Assembly (NCBI GenBank): GCA_944333305.1
Contig: CALVKV010000037.1
Span: forward strand, 1 to 12,001
Direction of reading: 5' to 3'
DNA: 12,001 nt
DNA from: an uncultured Bacilli bacterium
Lineage (GTDB): Bacteria > Bacillota_I > Bacilli_A > RF39 > UBA660
In this document: piece after piece, positions 7,085 through 12,001 of the stretch
Position numbering within the stretch: the first letter of the stretch is position 1
Layout of the letters: every line of letters begins with the position of its first letter
Made by a program: the position numbers and the translations under genes
The notes under the pieces: generated by a model
Databases searched by the model: none
Told to the model about the DNA's origin: nothing
What the model saw: the letters and a program-made list of their open reading frames with translations, nothing else

Positions 7085-7621
7085 TTAGTCTTCATATAGT
7101 CCATGTATTTTTTCTAAGTCACTATCAGTTATCTTTTCTAGCACCCATTTTTTATTATCTTTGACTAAACTGAAATTAATAGTATAACTTGCTTTATCGG
7201 TTACTTCTTTCATAGTATTGATTTTATAGTGATCTATCTTTTCTTCGCTTGTTTCGTTATCATCACTTTCAAATTCTGAAGGATGCTCATCAATATAATC
7301 TTCTGCTTCCGTTAAGGCATTGTTATAATCAAATACTTCTAATTCTACTATTACGTTAGCAGCATCTCCATCAGTTTGTTCATTTTTAATCTTATATGAT
7401 AAATTTTGATATTGCTTTATCATTAACTCTTTATATTCCTCTTTATAATCATCACTATAATCGCTATTATCTACCACATTATCTAATTCAGTTAAAACGC
7501 TACTGTCTAGTATTTGATATTTTCCTAAGTATTCTTCTACTCTTCTTGTTGGTGTATTCATCATATCATTACATCCAGTAATTAGAAAAATAGATATTAA
7601 TAACACTAATATTTTTTTCAT
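7085..7621 (-). CDS. Predicted lipoprotein of unknown function
   Basis: 178 aa. MKK and a hydrophobic stretch lead to the lipobox LITGC, so Cys17 should be lipidated and the protein anchored on the outer face of the membrane. The mature part is very acidic. About residues 25-80 are helical (an EYLGKYQ to KEEYKELMIKQY run); 80-178 alternates strands and helices, with an Asp/Glu-rich loop at about 112-128 and a final strand around KKWVLEKI. The pattern suggests a small alpha+beta domain of the NTF2 or cystatin-like kind, but I cannot name a family. AGGTGAT stands before the ATG. It is divergent from the 57-aa gene and lies 184 bases before deoD; nothing shows the two are linked in function. Confidence 0.8.
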   Translation of the reverse strand: MKKILVLLISIFLITGCNDMMNTPTRRVEEYLGKYQILDSSVLTELDNVVDNSDYSDDYKEEYKELMIKQYQNLSYKIKNEQTDGDAANVIVELEVFDYNNALTEAEDYIDEHPSEFESDDNETSEEKIDHYKINTMKEVTDKASYTINFSLVKDNKKWVLEKITDSDLEKIHGLYED

Positions 7622-7673
7622 AAAATTATCACCTAAACATATTATTTACAATAGTTAATTATTTATACTTGGT

Positions 7674-7702
7674 TTGACAAAAAAATTTATTTGTTTTATA
7701 AT
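7674..7702 (+). promoter_or_regulatory. Full-consensus sigma-A-type promoter for the 57-aa plus-strand gene
   Basis: TTGACA (7674-7679), 17 bases, then TATAAT (7697-7702): a complete match to the primary sigma factor consensus at the ideal spacing. The start of transcription is expected near 7709, about 20 bases before the ATG at 7729. It is the strongest-looking promoter in the window and the only clear one pointing rightward. Confidence 0.85.
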
Positions 7703-7728
7703 CTAAATCGCTAAAGTGAGGACTTAAA

Positions 7729-7902
7729 ATGGATAATGATAATAAAAAAGACTCTTTATTAGAAGAGTTAGACTTTGAAGAATTAGAAAAATTAATATTA
7801 AAAACTACTATGGAAACAATGGATATATCTTTATGTGAAGAAATTCTAAAAATAAGGGAAGAAGATACAAAGGAAGTAACTAAAAAAGTTAGGTCTAGAT
7901 AG
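7729..7902 (+). CDS. 57-aa acidic/basic helical protein, unknown
   Basis: A short gene, the only one read rightward. The protein runs from MDNDNKKDSLLEELDFEELE to a basic tail ending KKVRSR. It is almost entirely predicted helix with Leu/Ile at heptad-like spacing, one Cys at about 36, no Pro or Trp, and no signal or membrane segment; an acidic N-terminal two-thirds precedes a Lys/Arg-rich end. I do not recognise it. Support that it is real: a consensus promoter ends 26 bases upstream, GTGAGGA lies 7-8 bases before the ATG, and the frame is open through to TAG at 7900. Its stop codon abuts the stop of the convergent YjbA-like gene with no base between them. It could be a small regulator or binding partner; the function is open. 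Confidence 0.72.
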   Translation: MDNDNKKDSLLEELDFEELEKLILKTTMETMDISLCEEILKIREEDTKEVTKKVRSR

Positions 7903-7912
7903 TTATTTTTTT
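7877..7912 (+). terminator. Weak terminator-like hairpin at the convergent gene ends
   Basis: TAACTA (7877-7882) and TAGTTA (7900-7905) can pair around a 17-base loop and are followed by seven T residues (7906-7912). The stem is short and has little G+C, so it is at best a weak rightward terminator. It spans the junction of the two convergent stop codons. Confidence 0.25.
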
Positions 7913-8556
7913 CTTATTAATGACAACTTTAAAAGAGTATATAACTTATGGTGAAAACTGTTATAATCTTTGTTAAGTTCTTTTTCTAAAATATTTAATT
8001 TATCTTCAAATGTCTTTACTTCTGTTGAAAAAAATTCTTTATATAAATAATTTAATTTTGATTCTTCTTTGTTTGTTTTAATTTTCTTTAATTCTTTAAC
8101 TAAAAAGTTTTTTTCCATTTCTTCTTTTCTTGTTAGATAAGAAGTTTTTTTATTTCTTTTTAAAACTTTATAATCAATATCTATTATCATTAACTCTTCT
8201 CCTATTTCTAATACCTCTTCTTCTTCATCTAATAAGAGATTACTTTTATAAGTTACATTACCTTCACTATCTAATTCTAAGGCTAAAGCTTTTCTGGTGG
8301 TTGTTAATATAACGGCATAATCTACTTTGTCTATTTCATTATGAAAATAACTTTCTGTTTTAAATTTTATTTTAGGAAGAAAGTTTTTATCTATTTTTAT
8401 TTTAGAAGTTAGTAAATCTTTTAACATAATATCACTTATTCTAATAATAGGTATTTTTTTTATATGTTCTAAATCATCTTCTAAGTCCCATTCATAAAAG
8501 TCTTTTAACCTTTCTTCTTTAGTCCAGTTTAATAAAATATCATATGTATATATCAT
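7903..8556 (-). CDS. YjbA-like protein, UPF0736 / DUF3603 family
   Basis: 217 aa. The N-terminal half matches my recall of Bacillus YjbA (UPF0736, PF12227): a YDILLNW start, FYEWDLEDDLEHIKKIP, a VDYAVILTT strand, and a strand pair around ALALELDSEGNVTYKSNLLL ending in an acidic run. The YLTRKEEMEKN and FEDKLNILEKEL segments fit the C-terminal half. It is somewhat shorter than the Bacillus protein (about 250 aa). The family has no assigned function; there is no membrane segment. GGGGAG stands 7 bases before the ATG. Its ATG overlaps the stop of the small membrane gene (ATGA), so the two are translationally coupled. The 3' end abuts the convergent 57-aa gene. Confidence 0.82.
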   Translation of the reverse strand: MIYTYDILLNWTKEERLKDFYEWDLEDDLEHIKKIPIIRISDIMLKDLLTSKIKIDKNFLPKIKFKTESYFHNEIDKVDYAVILTTTRKALALELDSEGNVTYKSNLLLDEEEEVLEIGEELMIIDIDYKVLKRNKKTSYLTRKEEMEKNFLVKELKKIKTNKEESKLNYLYKEFFSTEVKTFEDKLNILEKELNKDYNSFHHKLYTLLKLSLIRKK

Positions 8557-8759
8557 TGTTTTCTCCCCTTTCTTAATGAAATAATCAAAAGTATAATACC
8601 TAATATTAGAGTATAATTTTTTATGTTAGAAGCCATAAATATTAAGTATTCTTTAAAAGAATATCCAAAGGTAAATAGATTAGAATAAACTATAAAATAA
8701 AAGAAACCTACAGTTGTTATAATAAAGCCTATTACTCCTATAATTATATGTTTAATAAT
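8553..8759 (-). CDS. Small two-helix membrane protein, probable non-canonical start
   Basis: An open frame of 68 codons ends in TGA at 8555-8553, overlapping the YjbA-like ATG by four bases. The product has two membrane helices, about residues 5-25 (IIIGVIGFIITTVGFFYFIV) and 48-62 (NYTLILGIILLIIS), joined by a short loop, and a basic tail RKGRKQ, which suggests both ends inside. No in-frame ATG, GTG or TTG lies before the first helix; the frame is closed by TAA about 15 bases further up. The best start is ATT at 8759 (or 8756), 5-8 bases after AGGTG. The only in-frame ATG (8636) would leave 27 residues and one helix. The gene may also be slightly broken at its 5' end. Family not recognised. 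Confidence 0.55.
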   Translation of the reverse strand: MIKHIIIGVIGFIITTVGFFYFIVYSNLFTFGYSFKEYLIFMASNIKNYTLILGIILLIISLRKGRKQ

Positions 8760-8799
8760 ATCACCTAATATAATTTATTCTAATTTATTTTTAGTATAC

Positions 8800-8832
8800 A
8801 AAAAAATTGTTAATTTATACTTAACAATTTTT
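8800..8832 (-). terminator. Rho-independent terminator overlapping the rmuC stop codon
   Basis: A perfect 12-bp inverted repeat, AAAAATTGTTAA (8802-8813) and its complement (8821-8832), with a 7-base loop. On the minus strand the second arm runs into seven T residues (8806-8800). The TAA stop of rmuC lies at the base of the first arm. The stem is AT-rich but long and perfect, so it should end the rmuC transcript and leave the small membrane gene to start from its own, not clearly visible, promoter. Confidence 0.65.
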
Positions 8833-9916
8833 AATCTAATAAATTAGGATTATCTATTTCTTTGGTATCTTTAAATTCTACTTTATTAATACTTTCAAAT
8901 TTTTTACTAATTTTATCTGTTGTAATAGAAACATTTTCTACATCTTTATTTACCGCTTGAATACTTCTTGAAAGTTTATCCCAACGTTCTTTATATCTTG
9001 CAAACTCTAAGCTTAGTTTATTTAATTCTTCATGAATAATAGAAGTATATTTATCTTTTTCCATATTTTTAATAATCATTTGAATTACAGTTAAGGTTGA
9101 CATTAAGGTTGTAGGTGATGTTAGCCAGACTCTTTTTTTATACGCATATTCTATTAAATCAGAATGATAGGCATTGATTTCTGCAAATATAGCTTCAGCA
9201 GGTAAAAACATAATTGCTTGATTACTAGTAACTCCATCTATGATATATTTACTACTAATAGCATCAATATGTTTTTTTACATCCAGCTTAAAAGCTTTAG
9301 TAGCGTCTTCTCTTTCTCTTTTAGATAAATCTTTATTAACCATAATTTGATAATGTTCTAAAGGAAATTTAGAATCTATAACAATTGTGCCAAGTGGTTC
9401 TGGTGCGAAAAGAACAGAATCTGCAATTGTACCATTAGGAAGAGTGTATTGTAATCTATAAATAGAATCATTTCCTTCTCCAAAAATATTTACTAAGATG
9501 TGTTTTAAATTAACTTCACCATAGATTCCTCTTGTCTTTTTATCTGTTAAAATACTTTGTAATGAGATAATATCAGTAGATAATGTATCTATCTTTTTTT
9601 GAGCTTCATCTATTTTACTAAGACGTTCTATAACAGAAGTAAAGGTTTTATTAGTCTTTTCAAAATTTTGATTAATTCTTTCATTTACTCCTTCATTGAT
9701 AGCAAGTAATCTTCTTTCTAGATTTTCATTTAATTTAGTAAAGTCATCTGTTAAATTTTTAGTTAAATTATCTTTAAATTCATTCAATTCTTTAATCGTA
9801 GTTATCTCTAAATTATTAAGTCTATCTGTTATTTTAGATTCATTAATATTTTTCATTAAAGAGATAACTATTAAAATAATTATTAATACAAGTAGTCCTA
9901 TAATTAAGTAGTCCAT
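8831..9916 (-). CDS. rmuC: RmuC family protein
   Basis: 361 aa from the chosen start. An N-terminal membrane helix (about 3-22) is followed by a long coiled coil (about 25-125), then the RmuC domain with a restriction-endonuclease-like fold: Glu134 in RGIYGEVNL, Asp166 in ADSVLF and the DSK triad member at 181-183 in IVIDSKFPLEHY. A FLPAEAIFAEI segment and a C-terminal helical coil follow. In E. coli RmuC limits inversion at short inverted repeats; it is taken to be a DNA-processing nuclease at the membrane. The frame opens at 9925, but that ATG touches the AAAGG ribosome binding site; the ATG at 9916 is 9 bases after it, so I use it. It has its own promoter and terminator. Confidence 0.93.
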   Translation of the reverse strand: MDYLIIGLLVLIIILIVISLMKNINESKITDRLNNLEITTIKELNEFKDNLTKNLTDDFTKLNENLERRLLAINEGVNERINQNFEKTNKTFTSVIERLSKIDEAQKKIDTLSTDIISLQSILTDKKTRGIYGEVNLKHILVNIFGEGNDSIYRLQYTLPNGTIADSVLFAPEPLGTIVIDSKFPLEHYQIMVNKDLSKREREDATKAFKLDVKKHIDAISSKYIIDGVTSNQAIMFLPAEAIFAEINAYHSDLIEYAYKKRVWLTSPTTLMSTLTVIQMIIKNMEKDKYTSIIHEELNKLSLEFARYKERWDKLSRSIQAVNKDVENVSITTDKISKKFESINKVEFKDTKEIDNPNLLD

Positions 9917-9938
9917 AAAATTCATCCTTTCTATATAT

Positions 9939-9968
9939 AATATACATCATAGAACAAATTTTCGTCAA
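9939..9968 (-). promoter_or_regulatory. rmuC promoter
   Basis: TTGACG (9963-9968) and TATATT (9939-9944) are 18 bases apart on the minus strand, each matching the consensus at 5 of 6. The -35 lies just after the rhodanese stop codon (9972). The start of transcription falls about 17 bases before the rmuC ATG. Confidence 0.6.
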
Positions 9969-9971
9969 GAA

Positions 9972-10238
9972 TTATTTCTCATAACCATTTTTAATGCTGT
10001 AAGTATGATAACCTTTATTATTTAGAATTGTAGATAATCTTTTACTATTAACCCCTGTCTCACAGATAAAATAGTATGTTTTATCAAATGATAAATATTT
10101 TTCGGGCATAGTTCTTAAAACTCTTAAGGGTATATTAATAGCATTTTTTATATGCCCTCGTTCATATAAGTAATGCTCTCTTATATCTATTAAATTAATA
10201 TTTTCTAATAATTTAATCTCTTCATAATTTATTTCCAT
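9972..10238 (-). CDS. Single-domain rhodanese-like protein
   Basis: 88 aa, one rhodanese fold, the size of small cytoplasmic sulfur carriers such as GlpE or PspE-like domains. Visible elements: the NLIDIRE strand with Asp18 and Arg20, the GHIKNAINIP motif, and the active-site loop CETGVNS with Cys59 as the likely persulfide carrier. The loop is of the six-residue catalytic kind (C-x-x-G-x-x-S), so it is probably active. The frame is open to 10250 through GTG codons, but GTGGTG there serves as the ribosome binding site 6 bases before the ATG at 10238. A TATAAT (10254-10259, minus strand) 16 bases before the ATG could be its -10, with no good -35. The sulfur acceptor cannot be told. Confidence 0.9.
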   Translation of the reverse strand: MEINYEEIKLLENINLIDIREHYLYERGHIKNAINIPLRVLRTMPEKYLSFDKTYYFICETGVNSKRLSTILNNKGYHTYSIKNGYEK

Positions 10239-10262
10239 ATATAACACCACTATATTATATGA

Positions 10263-10289
10263 TAAAAAGAAAAAGAGGTAATCCCTCTT
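10263..10289 (-). terminator. Rho-independent terminator of the Rpn-family gene
   Basis: In the minus-strand RNA AAGAGG (10289-10284) pairs exactly with CCUCUU (10278-10273) around the 5-base loop GAUUA, followed by a T-rich tail with only one C (10272-10263). It lies right after the stop codon of the Rpn gene and 25 bases before the rhodanese ATG. Confidence 0.8.
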
Positions 10290-10292
10290 ATA

Positions 10293-11129
10293 TTATAAAT
10301 TATCTATTTCTTGACTGCTTAAGCCAGTAGCCTTCTTTATATTTTCTTTGGATAATCCAATAGATAAAAGATTTTTTGCAATAGTAAGTTCCCTTTCTTT
10401 AGCACCTTCTTCTTTTCCTTTAATAACGCCTGCATCATAACCATCAAGTCGGGCTGAGTTTACTAGTTTCCTTTGCATTTCTTCCGCGTCATAATATGTC
10501 CTAAACTCATCATCTTCACTTAATCTTTCTAACTCTTCCACTATTCTTAAGGCCTCCTTATTCTTCCCTGAGATCTCCCTCATCTCTTCAAAACTATTCG
10601 CTCTAAACAGCGCTAGGTATGTCTCTTTTTCGTTACTTCCATTATAGTGGATATTCTTTAAACTTTCAAGATATATATCATATATTTTTATATCATCTAT
10701 TACATCTTTATACTCTTCATTTATTAAATCATATCCTACTGTTATTGCATTTTTATTCTCTTTATAACTTGCATTATTTATATTGATTAAGATTGTATGC
10801 ATCTTCTTAAACTCTTCTCCTTTTGTTAGTCCTCCTCCTGCTATACTATATAGATACTGTCTATTCTTTAATATTGTTCTTGCATCTACACTGCTGTTCA
10901 TCTCTATTATTATAAAATCTCTATCTTTCTTTAATAATATATCTAATCTATAATCTTTTCCTTTAGAACCACTATTTATTTCATTATCATATAGTTCATA
11001 TTCTTTTATATCTATATTTGTTGTTAATTTTATTAGTCTTTCAAAAAATGGTCTATACGCTTCATGCTTAAACAAATATTTAAAAGTTGTATCTGATAAC
11101 AAACTTATGAAGTTATCTTCTTTTTCCAT
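10293..11129 (-). CDS. Rpn family / PD-(D/E)XK nuclease family transposase-type protein
   Basis: 278 aa, the usual length of the family (PF12784, annotated as 'Rpn' or 'PD-(D/E)XK nuclease family transposase'). The N-terminus has the family opening SDTTFKYLFKHEAYRPFFERL. The nuclease core is DYRLDILLKKDRDFIIIEMN: Asp63, Glu76 and Asn78, where the last place is usually Gln or Lys in Rpn proteins. The middle has the SIAGGGLTKGEEF and HTILININN stretches; the C-terminal part is charged helix with GKEEGAKERE and a short helix-turn-helix-like tail ending in SSQEIDNL. E. coli RpnA cuts DNA and promotes recA-independent recombination; whether this one does is inference. The frame opens at GTG 11156, but AAGGAGGA lies within that stretch, 4-5 bases before the ATG at 11129. 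No terminal repeats of a transposon are seen. Confidence 0.9.
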   Translation of the reverse strand: MEKEDNFISLLSDTTFKYLFKHEAYRPFFERLIKLTTNIDIKEYELYDNEINSGSKGKDYRLDILLKKDRDFIIIEMNSSVDARTILKNRQYLYSIAGGGLTKGEEFKKMHTILININNASYKENKNAITVGYDLINEEYKDVIDDIKIYDIYLESLKNIHYNGSNEKETYLALFRANSFEEMREISGKNKEALRIVEELERLSEDDEFRTYYDAEEMQRKLVNSARLDGYDAGVIKGKEEGAKERELTIAKNLLSIGLSKENIKKATGLSSQEIDNL

Positions 11130-11152
11130 ATATTCCTCCTTGTTATTCATAG

Positions 11153-11170
11153 TCACTTTTCGAAAAGTGA
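11153..11170. repeat. Perfect 18-bp palindrome at the start of the Rpn transcript
   Basis: TCACTTTTCGAAAAGTGA is fully self-complementary. It begins 24 bases before the Rpn ATG, lies directly upstream of the ribosome binding site and covers the predicted transcription start (about 11168). That is a classical operator position. As RNA it would make a 7-pair hairpin with a four-base loop; it has no T-run, so it is not a terminator. Confidence 0.7.
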
Positions 11171-11174
11171 TTTC

Positions 11175-11203
11175 AATCTATCATAAGGAGAAGTATTAAT
11201 CAA
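11175..11203 (-). promoter_or_regulatory. Probable promoter of the Rpn-family gene
   Basis: TTGATT (11198-11203) and TAGATT (11175-11180) are 17 bases apart on the minus strand, with TG in the extended -10 place (TGATAGATT). Each box matches the consensus at 4 of 6. It sits between the terminator of the TasA-like gene and the 18-bp palindrome. Confidence 0.5.
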
Positions 11204-11227
11204 AAAAGAATTTTTTTAAATTTACTT

Positions 11228-11267
11228 AAAAATGATAGGACAATTTATTAAATTCATCCTATCATTT
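11228..11267 (-). terminator. Rho-independent terminator of the TasA-like gene
   Basis: A perfect 11-bp inverted repeat, AAATGATAGGA (11230-11240) with its complement (11257-11267), around a 16-base loop. On the minus strand the second arm ends in five T residues. It lies about 60 bases after the stop codon of the TasA-like gene. Confidence 0.6.
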
Positions 11268-11325
11268 CTCATTTTTAATACCTGAATTTTGTATCAATTT
11301 TACAAATCTATACTTTTTTAAAATT

Positions 11326-11871
11326 TTATCTAACTTGATCTCCTGTTATTCTAAGTTTTCCTTTCCAAACTTGGCCCCCAAAATCTCCATCTATTTCTGT
11401 CGTGGGCCAAACCCTTAAAACATAGGTATTTTCTTCACCACTACCTAGTGTTCCTTGATCTAATATTCTAGAGCCATCTGCTCCTAAACTCTCTAAATAT
11501 TCAGCTGTACCCACAGTACTATTTTTATCTAAACTATATTTTAAATACATATCATCTAATTTTATATCAGGAGAAGTTATTTCTACATTATCGAAATAAA
11601 TTACATAGTCAACATCAGCAGTACCTGTATTTTCTAAAGTAAAGCTGTAACCATCTAAAGCAAGACCTTCTGCATTTGTTAATGGATAAGTATCCTCCAA
11701 ATTAATTGTAGTTCCCTCTGTTAAAGTTAATTCTAGATTACCTAAAGCAACAACGTTTTCTTTTTGACCTTCACCAACAAATCTAAAGGCGGCATATGAT
11801 AAAGCTATTATTGCTATAATTAGAATTATTACTAATACTATTGTCGCTGTTTTATTTTTTTTCTCTTTCAT
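11326..11871 (-). CDS. Secreted TasA/camelysin-like protein
   Basis: 181 aa. A Lys-rich start (MKEKKNKTATIV) and one hydrophobic helix (about 9-28) end in LSYAAFRF, like the signal region of TasA/camelysin (M73) proteins, which are processed by SipW-type peptidases and form extracellular fibres or surface layers. The rest is a beta-sandwich: NVVALGNLELTL, then YSFTLENTGTADVDYVIYFD, and a C-terminal VWKGKLRITG strand. The 'GNLELTL' after the signal and the 'LENTGTADVDY' strand are typical of the family. The frame is open 14 codons further up, but that stretch contains the promoter -10 and the AGGTGAG site 5 bases before the ATG at 11871, so the inner ATG is right. No sipW-like gene is in the window. 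The family call is by pattern; another small secreted beta-sandwich is possible. Confidence 0.75.
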   Translation of the reverse strand: MKEKKNKTATIVLVIILIIAIIALSYAAFRFVGEGQKENVVALGNLELTLTEGTTINLEDTYPLTNAEGLALDGYSFTLENTGTADVDYVIYFDNVEITSPDIKLDDMYLKYSLDKNSTVGTAEYLESLGADGSRILDQGTLGSGEENTYVLRVWPTTEIDGDFGGQVWKGKLRITGDQVR

Positions 11872-11894
11872 CTTCTCACCTACATTATAAGTAA

Positions 11895-11923
11895 AGTATA
11901 ACATTATTAACATTATCTTTCAA
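11895..11923 (-). promoter_or_regulatory. Promoter of the TasA-like gene
   Basis: TTGAAA (11918-11923), 17 bases, then TATACT (11895-11900) with TG in the extended -10 place (TGTTATACT); both boxes match the consensus at 5 of 6. The transcription start is expected near 11888, about 17 bases before the ATG. The 78 bases from here to the window edge are A/T runs with no gene I can support. Confidence 0.7.
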
Positions 11924-12001
11924 TATATTTTTAATTTGAGTTTAGGTTTTTTACGAAAAAGTTTTTTAAAAACACCACCACTTTATATCAATTTATAGTA
12001 A

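Noticed and set aside
7652..7680. Minus-strand promoter for the lipoprotein sharing the -35 of the plus-strand promoter (TTGTCA)
   Set aside because: The hexamer at the right distance (TAACTA) matches the -10 consensus poorly; other spacings are no better.
7396..8312. Plus-strand frames of 61 and 60 codons opposite the lipoprotein and YjbA-like genes
   Set aside because: Tyr/Leu-rich shadow translations with no start signals; the real plus-strand gene at 7729 is in a different place.
11946..11974. A/T-run inverted repeats near the right edge (TTTTTACGAAAAA, GTTTTTTAAAAAC)
   Set aside because: Low-complexity A and T runs with 1-3 base loops; not convincing as a terminator, and the gene it would serve lies outside the window.
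1..12001. tRNA, rRNA, CRISPR arrays, integrases or insertion-sequence ends
   Set aside because: No GC-rich cloverleaf or T-loop pattern, no regularly spaced direct repeats, and no paired terminal repeats or target duplications were seen; the Rpn 'transposase' name alone does not make an insertion sequence.

Overview
The window looks like a chromosomal segment of a very AT-rich, low-GC Gram-positive bacterium (Bacillota/Bacilli, perhaps a gut Firmicute of the RF39 or Erysipelotrichia type). This rests on strong AGGAGG-type ribosome binding sites, a Gram-positive-length signal peptidase I, a lipobox lipoprotein, a YjbA/UPF0736 (DUF3603) homologue, a TasA-like secreted protein and the paired YmfF/YmfH M16 peptidases. 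TGA is used as a stop (RhuM gene, small membrane gene) and Trp is TGG, so the code is standard and not the Mycoplasma code. The genus is inference only.

Layout. Fifteen of sixteen genes are read leftward (minus strand). Following transcription from the right edge: a TasA-like secreted protein with its own promoter and terminator; an Rpn-family PD-(D/E)XK nuclease with an 18-bp palindrome at its predicted start of transcription; a single-domain rhodanese; RmuC with its own promoter and a terminator that overlaps its stop codon; a two-gene unit of a small membrane protein (no ATG/GTG/TTG start) overlapping a YjbA-like gene; a 57-aa gene, the only one on the plus strand, behind a full-consensus promoter; a lipoprotein; a tight deoD-ymfF-ymfH unit; rplS (L19) with its own promoter and a leader RNA fold; lepB (signal peptidase I) followed closely by an unrecognised 311-aa protein; and finally a RhuM-family gene overlapping by 11 bp a RibD-C/dihydrofolate-reductase-like gene cut by the left edge.

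Functional reading. The middle is housekeeping: nucleoside phosphorolysis (DeoD), membrane-associated M16 peptidases (one with HXXEH, one without), ribosome (L19), protein export (LepB). The flanks are more accessory: RhuM plus a reductase-like partner on the left, Rpn nuclease and TasA-like protein on the right. I see no tRNA, rRNA, CRISPR array, integrase or complete insertion sequence.

For at least six genes (rplS, deoD, rmuC, rhodanese, rpn, tasA-like) the longest ORF begins inside or upstream of the ribosome binding site. I have moved those starts inward and say why in each entry. The most interesting unexplained items are the lone plus-strand 57-aa gene, the RhuM/reductase overlap, the small membrane gene with a probable ATT start, and the perfect inverted repeats in front of deoD and of the Rpn gene.
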